Under the pieces are notes generated by a model. That model had not been told where the DNA came from, made no database searches, and saw nothing but the letters and a program-made list of their open reading frames with translations. The position numbers were made by a program, and so were the translations under genes. Below are positions 41,691 through 52,364 of a DNA stretch of 64,000 nt, piece by piece. The stretch's first letter is position 1, and every line of letters begins with the position of its first letter. This stretch comes from Paroedura picta (taxonomy: Eukaryota; Chordata; Lepidosauria; Squamata; Gekkonidae), in the NCBI RefSeq assembly GCF_049243985.1, contig NC_135372.1, forward strand, positions 94,603,318 to 94,667,317, read 5' to 3'.

Positions 41691-41861
41691 ACACGCATCC
41701 CGCCTACCTCGCCCTACTCTTGAAACTACCTTATATCACGTGGTGCCTGGGTCCAACAGGGTTAGGCGTTGTGCACGCCGGGATCCTGGAGAGGCATGGC
41801 CAGCCGGCCAGCCAGCCGTCTTGTTTCCCTCACTCTCTGATCTTTGTCGCGGGGGATGCGA

Positions 41862-41925
41862 CCCGGGACCTCCTGCACGCAAAGCAGATGCTCTGCCGCT
41901 AAGCCACAGCCAGGTCCAGCCCTTG
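41862..41925 (-). mobile_element. tRNA-derived SINE head inside the CpG island
   Basis: On the minus strand: GTGGCTTAGCGGCAGAGCAT, CTGCTTTGCGTGCAGGAGGT, CCCGGGTCGCATCCC, with A and B boxes of the same tRNA-like family as 50815 and 63928. CpG positions are retained, unlike the other two copies. Confidence 0.7.
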
Positions 41926-43965
41926 GCCTATTTCAGAGCTCCCAGGAGGGCGGGCCAGCTCTGCGTTTGCATCGCTCTGCTCCCACAGCATGCCCAGCAG
42001 CTTTTCTGTGGCCTTCAAGCCCAGCCGACCGCCCTTCGGGTGCGGAGCACTTCAAACTTCCCACCGTCCCCGCGATCGAGCTCATCCCCAGCTCCCCCCC
42101 CCCCCCCCCAGCGGCTGCAAAGACGTCCAGGCTGCCTTTTGCCTAGCAGGAGGCAGCGCCGCTCTCGCCCTGCGGTTACGTCAGCCACCCGCCCCCCCCC
42201 CGCCGCGCCGCAGCCGCGTCACGTGCCGCGTTGGAAAGTTGCGAAACTCGGCTTGCCACAGCCCTCGCCCGAGACAGCAACAGCGTTTACTACGACTCCG
42301 CCCCCGCCCCCCCCGCAGGCAACAAAGCCGCTTTAGGTGCCGAGGGCGGGGGAGAGGAGAGCAGGGGGCAGGAGTCGGGGAGACCCCGGCGGCCGGCCTC
42401 TCAGAGAGCGAGGGTCGAGGCGCCTCCGGCCTCCCAAGAATGCGGGCCGCGGCTTCCCAGAATCGCCCCCTAAGCGGGCGGAGTCTCTGAGCAGACAGCG
42501 CACAAAAATAAAACGCGCCTTGGGAACAAGGAGTTCCCTGCGAGAAGAGAACATCGCCGGGCGCTGCCGACTGGGCAGGGAGTCAAGCTCGAGTCCCACC
42601 CCGACGGGGCTCTGCCTTTCCTGCCTCCCGCCGGCGGAGCTGGGAAAGCTCCCCGGACTCAGGCAGGAGCGACCGGCCGATACTCTGGTCCCCTTTCGCA
42701 ATGAAGCCGCTCGCGTCAGGAAAGTGCCCCGCCGCCAGGCGCGTCCGGAGAAAGGCTCTGGGCACAGCCTGGGCCGGGCCCGCTCTCTTACATCAGCCCC
42801 AGAGTGACTGTCACTGAGTCACCGCCGCCTGACTCCTCCCGCCGGGCAAAGCAGCAGCCGCCTTCCCGCACGGCACGGGCATGCCCCGACAAGCTCCCCT
42901 TCCCCGCAAAGCCTCCGCTCCACAGCACCCCTGCCGTCCGTCGCCGGGAAGGGCGGCCAAGGGCTCCGCTCGCTGCCTTTTCAGCCGGCCATCGCCACCA
43001 CCCCACCCCGCTCGCGCACCTTCCAGACAGGCGCGCCGGGACGCCGGCTCCGTTTCTCTTTCGCCCTCGACGCCGCTTCTTCCTGGAAGGGCAGCATCTC
43101 GCCGCCCCTTGGGACGACCCTGGAAGGTTCCGTTTCGGTGCAAAAGCGGCAGGTTACGTGCCCCCGCCCCGCGCTTCGCCGGCCCGACTCTGCGCAGAAA
43201 CGCCGGTTTAGCGACCCCGAGCTTTTCCTATCACCCCTAAGCAAACATCGCTCTCGCTTCGAAAGAAGGCTCGCGGCCGTTCTCCAAGAGGGGTTCGGTC
43301 GGACACCACCAGGAGGGACACTCGGCGAGAGGAGCAGAGGCCACATTCCTACAAGGTGCCGTCTGGATTTGGGTCCTTTGAGAAGAGACCATCCTCTCGC
43401 TTGCCTCCTCTCCTACAGCAGAACGCGGCAAAAGCCTCGAAGGGAATGCGCGGAGGGACCCCACGGCGATTCCTTGCCCTTAGGAGGGACTAAGTGGCGG
43501 GAGAACAGGTGGAGATGACGATGAAACTTCCCTTGGGAAAGCAAAGACGTCTTAACATCATGCACGGAATGACAGGGAAGCCCCGGTAGGGACTGAACAA
43601 GCTTAGTTCCCGTCCTCTCCCCCGGACCAAATACCCCCGATAGAACTTCGCCGATGAGCACGGGAAAGGAGGACGTCATGCTCCCACATCGCGGGTGCGA
43701 CGTTCCCCGCAGGAGGGATCAAGAGCATTGACCCCGGTCCGCCCCAGGCCAAGTCGAAGGCACAGGGCGACCGACCGTGAAGCCACACGAAGAGGACTTT
43801 TCACCACCACCTGCGAGCTTTTGAGCGATACCCGCGGAGAACTCCATCAAAGGCACCCAAACACAATAAATCAGGTTCAGGCGTAGCCCTGATAGCTAAG
43901 CCCAAAGAACACCGGGAGAAAGGGGGCAACAAACCGGGGTGCTCCACAGACCAACCAGCGCTCAC

Positions 43966-44026
43966 CTCCCGTTCCGGCTTCCCTTTCTGCCGCTGCTAAC
44001 GCGTCCTCTCCCTGTCACCGCAGTTC
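43966..44026 (-). other. CDKN1A: CDKN1A exon 1 (noncoding)
   Basis: A donor CGGGAG|GTGAGC ends the exon at 43966. CTGAAGTCAGAACTG just inside resembles the CGAAGTCAGTTCC of human exon 1 as I recall it. The start is set about 28 bases downstream of the TATA-like box. Spliced to exon 2 at 35843 across an 8.1 kb intron. No ATG in frame with the protein. Confidence 0.75.
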
Positions 44027-44050
44027 TGACTTCAGCAGACGGCGGCTGAC

Positions 44051-44100
44051 TACATAAAGGCTGCACGACTCCGCCCCTTCACCAGCAGGGGGCGGGGCTT
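44051..44100 (-). promoter_or_regulatory. CDKN1A core promoter: TATA-like box, GC boxes, CTCF-type motif
   Basis: On the minus strand TTTATGTA (44058-44051) sits 25-30 bases before the inferred start. GC boxes (GGGGCGG-type) lie at 44071-44078, and on the plus strand at 44086-44098. The plus strand at 44082-44095 reads CCAGCAGGGGGCGG, a full fit to the CTCF core consensus. Sp1-dependent GC boxes near the start are known in p21 promoters. Confidence 0.65.
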
Positions 44101-44159
44101 CACCGCCCCGCTCTTCCCCCCCCCCCCCCGCCGCCACGGTAATCTAGTCTAATTGAGAG

Positions 44160-45015
44160 CAGTGGAAACTTGGAATTTCCACGGAGCCTTCTTCCCTCTC
44201 CAGCCTGCCGTTGATTCTCAGCCTGTCGTCCCCTCCTCCTCCCCCACCCCACTAGGGAGGCAATCAGTGCTCGGACAAGTTCTTCCACAAAGGTAGCAGC
44301 AACAGAAAGATCCCACGACACAGCGTTTTTTAATGCAAGAATGACATGGAAAATTTGTGCTCTGTTGGTCAGAATGTATACTTGGGTTTTATTGGCTCTC
44401 TTGACACTATCGAAACTTGCACCAATAGCCCAATAAAAGCTCAGTGTTTTTTAAAAGATTATTTTGGCACATGCCTTGGAAAGGATCACATGGAGAATGT
44501 CATTTTCCCCCGCACCTGTAGTTAGCAGGTGAAGTATAAAGATGCTGCTGCAGAACACTCCTTGAATGTTTGTCAAGTACCTGAGGGTGTCTCATTTCAG
44601 AGGGATTTTTTGGGGAGTGGCAACTATCCACAGATTCTGGGATACTGTGCTATAGCAAGAATTCACAACTGGATTTTTGCTAATAACTCCCCTCCCACAT
44701 ATACGATTCAGGTCTAATTTAAACACCAAATAAAAACAGATCACACAAATTGTCTTTCCCCACATAATCTGAATGTTGTCCTCTTAGTCCTTCCCTCCAT
44801 CAGTCCTGTTGAAATGTCTCTTAACTTTTGATGGCAATCATTTTTTTCCATGTAGCACTTCAATTCTGTTAACGTTTTTACTGAGTTCAATGGGTTACTT
44901 CTAAATTACTTCTAAATTCCCCTTCAGTCTCAGCCTCACTGCAAATGTTACCATATTTTATAAACTGTTTGCTGATTGGCCTAATAGTTTTGTCTAATTA
45001 GGAAACTTGGTTAAT
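44160..45015. other. Upstream of CDKN1A, no recognised repeat
   Basis: A single p53 half-site-like GCACATGCCT lies near 44468-44477. No gene or repeat otherwise. Confidence 0.35.
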
Positions 45016-45021
45016 AGATTA

Positions 45022-46500
45022 AATTATTATTATTATTAGATTTATAGCCCGCCACTCCCTTGCGGCTCGTGGCGGGTAACAATATCGCAAATCCCCATTA
45101 AAACCCCATAAAACAATAATAACAATGCCAATATTGCCGGCATGGCAAGAATGGCAGTTCAACTCCCCCCCCCTCCCTCCCACTACTAGCGGGTGGAGAG
45201 GAGGTCCTGATGATGTTTTGCTTCGGGTCCAGAACCCGAGTCCCCGGGGGAGGCATAGATCTATTATCAGCCGCGGCCTCAACCATAAACCTGGCGGAAG
45301 AGCTCCATCTTGCAGGCCCTGTGGAACGTTGAAAGATCCCGCAGGGCCCGTAGCTCTCCCGGGAGCTCATTCCACCAGGTCGGGGCCAGGACCGAAAAGG
45401 CCCTGGCCCTGGTCGAGACCAGGCGTGCTTCCCTAGGGCCGGGAACGACCAACAGGTTTTCACCCGCAGAGCGCAAGGCCCTGCGAGGGGCATAGGGCGA
45501 TAGGCGGTCCCTCAGCTATGTGGGTCCCAACTCGCGTAAAGCCTTGAAGGTTAGAACCAGAACCTTGAACCGGATCCGGGCAGCAATTGGCAACCAGTGC
45601 AGCTGCCTCAGCACTGGCTGGATGTGGGCCCTCCAAGATGTGCCAGTGAGGACCCTAGCAGCTGCGTTTTGCACTAGCTGGAGTTTCCGGATCAAGGACA
45701 AGGGAAGGCCCGCGTAGAGCGAGTTACAGAAATCTATTCTGGAGGTGACCGTTGCATGGATCACTGTGGCTAAGTGTTCGGGGGACAGGTAGGGCACTAA
45801 TAGTCGGGCCTGGCGAAGGTGGAAAAACGCCTGGCCTGCTACTTTTTTGACCTGCGCCTCCAAAGTCAGGGAGGCATCAATGGCCACACCCAAGTTCCTG
45901 GCCTGGGACGTGATGGTGAGTTGCGTCCCTGCCAGGGTGGGTAAGCGCGCTTCCTGGTCCTGCCCCTACGTCCCAGCCACAGGACCTCCGTCTTGGAGGG
46001 GTTGAGTTTCAGGCGACTCTGCTCGAACCATTCTGTCACTGCTTCCAAACATCTGGCGAATGGTTCCGGGGGTGAGTCCGGGCGGCCGTCCATGAGGAGA
46101 TAGAGCTGGGTGTCATCAGCGTACTGGTGGCAACCCAGTCCAAAACTCCATACCAGCTGGGCCAGAGGGCGCATAAAGATGTTGAATAATGTGGGGGAGA
46201 GGACCGCACCCTGAGGGACCCCACAAAGGAGTCTATAGGAACGCGAGAACTCATCTCCCACTGCAACCCTCTGGGTCCGGTCCTGGAGAAAGGAGCGTAT
46301 CCAGCATAACGCTGTGCCCCGTATCCCTGTGCCGGCAAGGTGGTGGACCAACAGCTCGTGGTCCACGATGTCAAAAGCGGCCGACAGGTCCAGAAGAACC
46401 AGCACTGCCAACCCGCCCTTATCCAGCTGGCGACGGAGGTCATCCAACAGGGCGACCAGCACCGTCTCCAAATGTGATAATGTTTTGTAGATGGTTGACT
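45022..46500 (-). mobile_element. L2-clade LINE, 5'-truncated, well preserved
   Basis: Minus-strand frames give the reverse transcriptase palm: FDIVDHELLVHHL, GVPQGAVLSPTLFNIFM, CHQYADDTQLYLLMDG (catalytic YADD), SRLKLNPSKTEVLWLG, then [20 protein letters not shown] and WNELPGELRALRDLSTFHRA. The ORF is split over a few frames. The 3' end is a (TAA)n tail at 45026-45039. It is the least decayed LINE in the window; the missing 5' half is normal for LINEs. Confidence 0.92.
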
Positions 46501-46569
46501 GACTAAATAGTTGTCTCATACTTGTCATCCACCTTGACTCCCAGTGAGAGGCAGGTTGCAAATGCAAAT

Positions 46570-47460
46570 AAATAATTTGCCAGTTGCTTGGAAGCAGTGA
46601 TGGTCTGGATCAAGCCTGAAACGCAATCCTTCAAAGACAGAAGTCTTGTGTCTGGGTAGGAAGGGGTGATTTTTGATGCCTCCTTATCAATGGAAACACA
46701 AGTCACTAGGGTAGCACAGCTACTAGCACCCTACTTGTTTCTTGAACACCTGGCCACAGTGATCCATTCAATGGTCACCTCCAGGCTGGATTACTGTAAC
46801 TCTCTATGCGTGCCTACCCTTGACTCTGATCTGGATACCGCAATGGGTCCAAAATGCAGCAGTGCAGGTTCTCACCAGAACACTGTGGAGAGCCCCTATC
46901 CAACCTGTACTCAGGCAACTGCATTAGCTCCTGATTGAATTTCAGATCAGGTTCAAAATGTTGGTATTAACCTTCAAGGCCATTTGTTGCTTGGGCCCCA
47001 CATACCTGAGGGACTGCCTGACTGACTATGTCCCTTGTAGAGCATTACGCTCTGTCAATTCCAACTGGTTAGTGGTTCCTGGCCCCCGAGACATATGCTT
47101 GGCCCTGGCTCTCATGGAATGAGCTCCTGGAAGATCTGTGGATCCTTTAGGAGCTTTCTCAGTTCTGAATAGCCTACTAAGTGGAGCTCTTCTACCAGGC
47201 ATTTAGTTGGGGCAAATGAAAATCTTATGGTATAACATCTTATTGGCCTCCTCCCCTAAAGGCTCAGAAGAAATCCCCCCGGAAAAAATATGACCTGAAG
47301 GGTGATAACATCTGATGACTGGAATCCCAGCCATTTTAATTGTGTGGTTTCAGTATTTTATGATTGTTTTTTGTACTTACTATGTTGTGAACTGCCCCAA
47401 GCCGGCACTTGGGAGGGTGGTTATATAATAAATCTACATCTGTATAAATAAATAAATATA
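46570..47460 (+). mobile_element. L2-clade LINE, older copy, head-to-head with the previous one
   Basis: Translation from 46666 gives MIFDASLSMETQVTRVAQLL then LEHLATVIHSMVTSRLDYCN, the same ORF2 region as the minus-strand neighbour but more decayed. The 3'UTR 'gggagggtggttatataata' ends in (AATA)n. Bases 46505-46565 just left of it look like the 3' tail of yet another LINE. Confidence 0.85.
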
Positions 47461-47829
47461 GCTTACTTCATCAAGGACTCTTGCCTTAAAGCCCAGTAGG
47501 ACTTACTTTTGAATAAGTCTGTTTAGGATTACATCTAAAACCAGTTAGGCTTCAAGGTCTACTCAGCCACCCACTCAAATTATCAAAACAAGATAGAAGC
47601 ACTTCGTAATTTTTGCATGGGAACTCAAGCTTCTGATTCTTGCTGAACCATCGCAGAAAATTATATCCCTCATCCCGTGCCACTTTGAACAAATGTTGTG
47701 CTTATACAGATGTCTACCTCTGAATCATTTTCTCTCATATTAAACAGGGCTTGTGGGAAATTAGTTGGCTGCTCAGTTTCTGGCTGCATGTCTTGGGATT
47801 TGACCCCTTTATCTGGACACTGTAAGAAA

Positions 47830-48360
47830 GAGATTCCCAGAGTTGTGTGTGTTAAACACTGTCAAGTTGCTTCTGACATACAGTGACCCTATGAATTAAA
47901 ATTCACTAAAATATCCTGCCGTTAACAGCCTTGCTCGGGCATTGCAAACTGAGGGCCATGCTGTCCTTGATCCAGACAATCCATCTCATGTTGGGTCTTT
48001 TCCTGCTGCCCTCAGCTTTTCGTAGCTTTATTGTCTTTTCTCGTGACTCTTGTCTTCACATAATAGGACCAGAGTATGATCACCTCAGTTTATTTTAGCT
48101 TCTAAAGAAAGTTGAGGCTTGATTTGATCTTGAACCCACTTGTCTTCTGGGCAGTCCACAGCATCTGTAAAACTCTCCTCCAATACTATATTTCAAATGA
48201 ATCAACTTTCTTTCTGTTAGCTTTCTTCATTGTCCAGCTTTCAGATACATACACAGCAATGAGGATGCTATGGTATGAATTCTGTTGGTTATCAGTAACA
48301 CATCCTTACACATAAGAATCCTTCCTAGCCCCTTCATGACTGCCTTTCCTGGTCTTTCTC
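47830..48360 (-). mobile_element. RTE-BovB LINE fragment
   Basis: Plus-strand 'gttgcttctgacatacagtg', 'aacagccttgctcgggcatt', 'aactgagggccatgctgtcc' and 'catctcatgttgggtctttt' are the reverse of the BovB 3' region (compare 41100-41220). The right part is more diverged. Confidence 0.75.
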
Positions 48361-48450
48361 ACAGAGTTGTGTTATGAGTTAAGTGCCATCAAGTCACTTC
48401 CAACTTGTGGAGACCCTGTGAATTAACAGTCTCCCAAATGTTCTGTTATT
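48361..48450 (-). mobile_element. BovB-type 3' tail fragment
   Basis: Plus-strand 'agtgccatcaagtcacttcc' and 'aacttgtggagaccctgtga' is the reverse of the GACTTGATGGCACTT-type terminal block of BovB and its SINE partners. It abuts the p53-element-bearing repeat. Confidence 0.65.
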
Positions 48451-48452
48451 AA

Positions 48453-48640
48453 CTCCAACTCTGATCAGGATGCAGCAGCCTCTCAAATTTAACATGCCCA
48501 AGCATGTTCCTAATTCTAACACATTAGCTAGAAACTCTTACTATAAAGTGCTCAGAGTGGTTTTGATATTTTTGTCCTTGAGACCAAAAGTCACTGGATA
48601 GCAGCTATTTTAAATTTGCTCTGTTCTAATTCCAAATATT
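48453..48640 (+). repeat. Repeat unit carrying a p53 response element, arm A
   Basis: Matches the reverse complement of about 49262-49450. Shared phrases: CTGATCAGGATGCAGC, CCTCTCAAAT, CATGCCCAAGCATGTTCCTA, AACACAT-AGCTAGA, TTTTTGTCCT and CCAAAAGTCAC-GGATA. By eye about four-fifths identical. The family is unknown. Confidence 0.75.
48490..48509. promoter_or_regulatory. p53 response element A, 4.5 kb upstream of CDKN1A
   Basis: TAACATGCCCAAGCATGTTC fits two RRRCWWGYYY half-sites with no spacer, 19 of 20 positions (first base off). CDKN1A is the classic p53 target, with an upstream response element of this layout in mammals. Function here is inferred from sequence and position. Confidence 0.65.
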
Positions 48641-48644
48641 TTCT

Positions 48645-49085
48645 TCTAAATCCAGTGAGGCAATGGGTTTAGAAAAGTGTACTTCTATTTAGGATCGTAC
48701 AGTCAAACCGCTAAACAACAAATCAGACCTCAATATCTGGCACCCTTATGCCAATGATGTACTACCAGTTTGAATTATGTTCATGTTATATAACAAGGTT
48801 TTTGCAATTTGCCCCTCGGAAAGAGAACGCACAAGGCAAAACCTGTTGTGACCTTTCTTCGCTAGCCCTTATCCTTCCTTGGCTTTTCTTCTTGAATATA
48901 ATATGTAGTCTGGACTCTTGGAACTAACTGTAGAAGTGCTAAAAGGTCAAGTTATGAACCAAACAATATCATAAGGAGCAGCTAACCAAAATATTAAAAG
49001 TTGTTATTAACTTTTTAGATGGGAGCTCTTAAATCACAAAACTCTACATCCACTACCTATGTGTTACGAATAACACCACCTGTTA
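48645..49085. other. Between p53-element arms, no recognised feature
   Basis: AT-rich and unclassified. Confidence 0.3.
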
Positions 49086-49261
49086 CATTTTTGTTTACTA
49101 GCCAGCTGAGCCCTCACCACTACTGCCATTTTGGAAATTCAGTGATAGAACTATAGAGGTAAAGGTCTTTCTACGCTTTCCCTCCTGGGGGGTGGTTAGA
49201 ATGTAGCTCTGTCCCCTTTAAACTTAAAGACTGTGTTATCCTCTAGTAAGAATAACAGCAA

Positions 49262-49465
49262 AGTAAATTAAAATCGTTGTTATCCTGTGACTTTTGGTGC
49301 TGAGGACAAAAAGTCAGATCCCCTCTGAGCAATTTGCAGTCAAAGGGACTCCATAAGGAGGTCTCTAGCTGATGTGTTATAATAGGAACATGCTTGGGCA
49401 TGTCATATTTGAGAGGCTGCATCCTGATCAGGGTCAGAGTTATCTTCCAAGCTAATAACATTGAT
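49262..49465 (-). repeat. Repeat unit carrying a p53 response element, arm B (inverted)
   Basis: Inverse of arm A with the same internal order. It extends slightly further left (TTTAATTTACTTTGCTGTTA on the minus strand). Confidence 0.75.
49386..49405. promoter_or_regulatory. p53 response element B, 5.4 kb upstream of CDKN1A
   Basis: GAACATGCTTGGGCATGTCA: the first half-site is a perfect RRRCWWGYYY match, the second has one mismatch (last base); 19 of 20 in total and no spacer. It is the inverse counterpart of element A. Confidence 0.68.
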
Positions 49466-49578
49466 TATTGAAAAGTAGAATGTGATGTTTACTAGCCAGC
49501 TTCCTCCCACCACCACCCCTATTTTGGAAATTCAGCAATAGTATTATAGACCTTTACCTCTATAGTTCTATCACTGAA

Positions 49579-49668
49579 TTTGCTTTAGGATGCTTTGGGC
49601 TGATCCTGCGTTGAGCAGGGGGTTGGACTAGATGGCCTGTATGGTCCCTTCCAACTCTATGATTCTAA
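49579..49668 (+). mobile_element. CR1 LINE 3' end
   Basis: 'agggggttggactagatggc', 'ctgtatggtcccttccaact', 'ctatgattcta' is the CR1 terminal block in sense orientation. Confidence 0.9.
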
Positions 49669-49674
49669 GAGGCA

Positions 49675-50470
49675 AGGGTCTTTCACATTCAGTCACCATA
49701 TAATTTGCTTAGCTCTCCTCTGGTCATTAAGGACATAGTTGGTCAAATCTGGGCATATTACAACCTCATTTGGAGTCAATGAGAATGCCACTGGGTTGCC
49801 CATTGTGCTCCTTGCAGAGCACTTGTGTATCTAACAGTTCTGTAATAGGTAGAAATTCAATAGATGCTGCTCCCCCATCACTACATTTCTATTATGCTTT
49901 GGCACTTCAGGGGTCCTCAACTGCATTGTGCAGCATTTTGAGGCTTAACTGCTTTGCTAGAGAAACAAAAGCGGCTACTGTTATATTTTTATCTATGAAA
50001 GCGAACACTGATTCAAGATGGCAATTATCACTGTAAATCAAATGGGCCTATATATTCCAATATTACATACATTATGGGGCACACAATCCTTAAACATTTA
50101 ATGTCTGTGAAGTATCCTCGTTCATATTTCCTGCCACTGTTCCCCTGTATTCAATTACCATTCCTACTTCATTCTGTGACCAGCTTTTTCATGGATACTG
50201 TAGGCCTTCCCCTTGGCACAAGGACATGTAGAAGAGTGTTCCTTTGTTACATCTGGAGGACTGTCCTTCTGCTATACAGAGCAGATAAATTGTGTGTGCG
50301 TACCTTTGTAAAAAGCACTGAAAGTTATTACTTTCATGCAGGAATACCACTGCTTCTGAAAGTAACACTGAATGACTGTAAAACAAAAAATCATCGGATA
50401 TTTTCAAATGTTGCTGAAAGACATTCCTACAACCAGAACAGCAGCAGCTCTGTTTCTTTTAATAACACCT
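49675..50470. other. No recognised feature
   Basis: A 137-codon frame at 50074-50487 has no family resemblance and probably arose by chance. Confidence 0.3.
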
Positions 50471-50480
50471 ACCTTGTTCC

Positions 50481-50754
50481 TACCTAGAGCCTCTTGCGGT
50501 GCAGAAATGCTGTCTGAAGCTGTCTGCCCATAAGGCTGGGAGTTCAATCCCAGCAGCCAGATCAAGGTTGACTCAGCCTTCCATCCTTCAGAGGTCGGTA
50601 AAATGAGTACCCAGCTTGCTGGGGGGTAAATGGTAATGACTGGGGAAGGCACTGGCAAACCACCCCATATTGAGTCTGCCATGAAAACGCTAGAGGGCAT
50701 CACCCCAAGGGTCAGACATGACCCAGTGCTTGCACAGGGGATACCTTTACCTTT
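50481..50754 (+). mobile_element. Sauria SINE with intact target duplication
   Basis: tRNA-like head (GGGAGTTCAATCCCAGCAGC), then GAGGTCGGTAAAATGAGTAC, TACCCAGCTTGCTGGGG, CTGGCAAACCACCCC and the BovB-like tail GGGTCAGACATGACCCAGTG with (ACCTTT)n. The flank ACCTTGTTCC is duplicated exactly (50471-50480, 50755-50764). This family is restricted to squamates and is the best taxonomic marker in the window. Confidence 0.93.
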
Positions 50755-50814
50755 ACCTTGTTCCACTGATTATCATGGACTAACAGTATGTTCTAAAATG
50801 TACATTATGCTGTG

Positions 50815-50980
50815 AGGAGGCTCTGACTGAATGGTAGAACATACACTTTGCATCCAGGAGGTCCCAGGTTCAATCCCTGGCATATCCAGGTACAAGCAGC
50901 AACTGTTAGGGCTCTCTCTGTTCAAGATCTTGGAGATCTGTTCATAATAGATCAGAGGTCCATACCCTTTTTGAGGTAGC
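50815..50980 (+). mobile_element. tRNA-derived SINE
   Basis: 'ctgactgaatggtagaacat', 'tttgcatccaggaggtccc' and the B box 'aggttcaatccctgg', then a body ending 'ccatacccttttt'. Same family as 41862 and 63928. Confidence 0.78.
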
Positions 50981-50984
50981 AGGC

Positions 50985-51735
50985 ACACACAACACGAAAA
51001 AACACATCTTTTGTCCTAGAAGAATACCCTTATGCCTTAGAATTCCCCAGATATCAAGGAGCCCACTTTGGCCTGCTTTAATATTCTACCTTCAGTTTTT
51101 CTGGTATGATTCATGTGCCCACTACTCTCAGCTTGTCTTCCCTTGTCAATCAACATACTATCATATTGCTTACTTTATAATAACATTCGATCCTCATACA
51201 TTACCCCTAATTCTATCTAATTTTCCAGGCAGATTTGACAAATTTTATTTGTATCTTCTTTGTTCAGATCATTCCAATAAAAAACTCTCTAAAGGTAGCT
51301 AAATGTGATGTCAGTCAGTCAGTTCATTTATTATTGTCCTCAACCAATTTAAATTCGATGTTTAATAAGGAAGCACCTGGTTAAATCTTTTAATCAATTA
51401 TGTACATATCATGGAAAATAGTTTAATGAGGCTATACATTTTAACTGTCTGTACGTATTTTTTTATATGTTGTTAACTATGTTGATTATGTTATTGCTAG
51501 CTGATCTAGGACCATAACAAAATGAAGTACGTAAGTAAACATGCCTGCCCAAAAAGCAGTGGTGTTGCATTGGGAGCTCTAAATATAGAATAAGTTTAGT
51601 ATGGGTGTGAGAACCCTGTTTCATGTTAAAGTGTAATTAGAGGCTGAATTGCCTGCTGCTTACAGATAAGGTATCAAAATTTGTTTCACACTTTCTGTTT
51701 TAGTTCCTCTGCCTCAGAGCGATTCTGTCATCATC
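50985..51735. other. No recognised feature
   Basis: AT-rich, with no supported element. Confidence 0.3.
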
Positions 51736-51739
51736 TGGG

Positions 51740-51846
51740 CATGGAATTGGGGTTACTGTGGGTGAGCAGGCAGTTGTGAGTTTCCTGAATTCTGCAGGGG
51801 GTTGGTCTAGATGACCCGGAAGGTTCCTTCCAACTCTGTGATGCTA
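51740..51846 (+). mobile_element. CR1 LINE 3' end
   Basis: 'cagggggttggtctagatga' then 'ccttccaactctgtgatgct', sense orientation. The solo LTR begins directly at its right edge. Confidence 0.85.
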
Positions 51847-52193
51847 TGAATATGCAAGATCTGCAGTATGTATAACTGAGCAAAATATAAAGGGTTTACT
51901 GCAGAGGGCATCAGAGATGTATACTTAAAATAGATAGGACAGGAACTTCAGGATGATTTTCAGATATCTCCAGTGCCCTGATTGGCTCAACAGGAGACTT
52001 CCTGCTTCTTGAGCATACTTCCTCCCTGCTCACCTCCAGAACAGCAGTTAAACAGACAGAATGACTGCAGACCACAGTTAGGTCTCTTAACTCCTCTTTC
52101 TATATATACTTGTTTCTCTTCTAAATCAAAACTATTTTATTCTTTAAGTAGCCTGGTGTTGTTCTCTCTCTGCATATTGAAACTCTGCCAACA
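51847..52193 (+). mobile_element. Solo LTR, copy 3 (retroviral-type fossil)
   Basis: From TGAATATGCAAGATCTGCAG to AAACTCTGCCAACA. It aligns with the LTRs at 13417 and 26898, including the shared GAGCATACTTCCTCCCTGC block and the A/T-rich polyadenylation region. It abuts a CR1 end. No viral genes accompany it. Confidence 0.75.
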
Positions 52194-52364
52194 TTTCCTA
52201 GCCACTGAACTGTTTGTCTACATAAGAACTCAGAGTGGGGTGTGACACTTGTGTATTCTCTATTTCTATCCTACTGAGACCTGAATCAGAATATAAAAAC
52301 ATCTTAACTGTAGTCTGTTGATTCTCTACAGTGAAAGTCACTAGGAATCATAGAATTTGTATTC

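Larger units (their letters stand above)
41700..44150. promoter_or_regulatory. CpG island over the CDKN1A promoter and first intron
   Basis: A sharp rise in G+C and CpG within an AT-rich locus, with homopolymer C runs at about 42096-42110 and 44117-44130. It spans exon 1 and about 2.3 kb of intron 1. An AP-1-like TGAGTCA lies near 42816. The many overlapping frames (for example 42337-42807 plus) are composition artefacts. Confidence 0.85.

Noticed and set aside
41740-43518. Many long overlapping reading frames on both strands (up to about 200 codons) near 42-43.5 kb
   Set aside because: They arise from the GC-rich, stop-poor CpG island of CDKN1A. They overlap one another in all frames and show no family motifs.
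44468-44477. Proximal p53 site near the CDKN1A start
   Set aside because: Only a single imperfect half-site is visible, much weaker than the two complete elements at 48.5 and 49.4 kb.
50815-50980. A functional tRNA gene (also at 41862 and 63928)
   Set aside because: Cloverleaf arms do not pair and a SINE body follows the B box.
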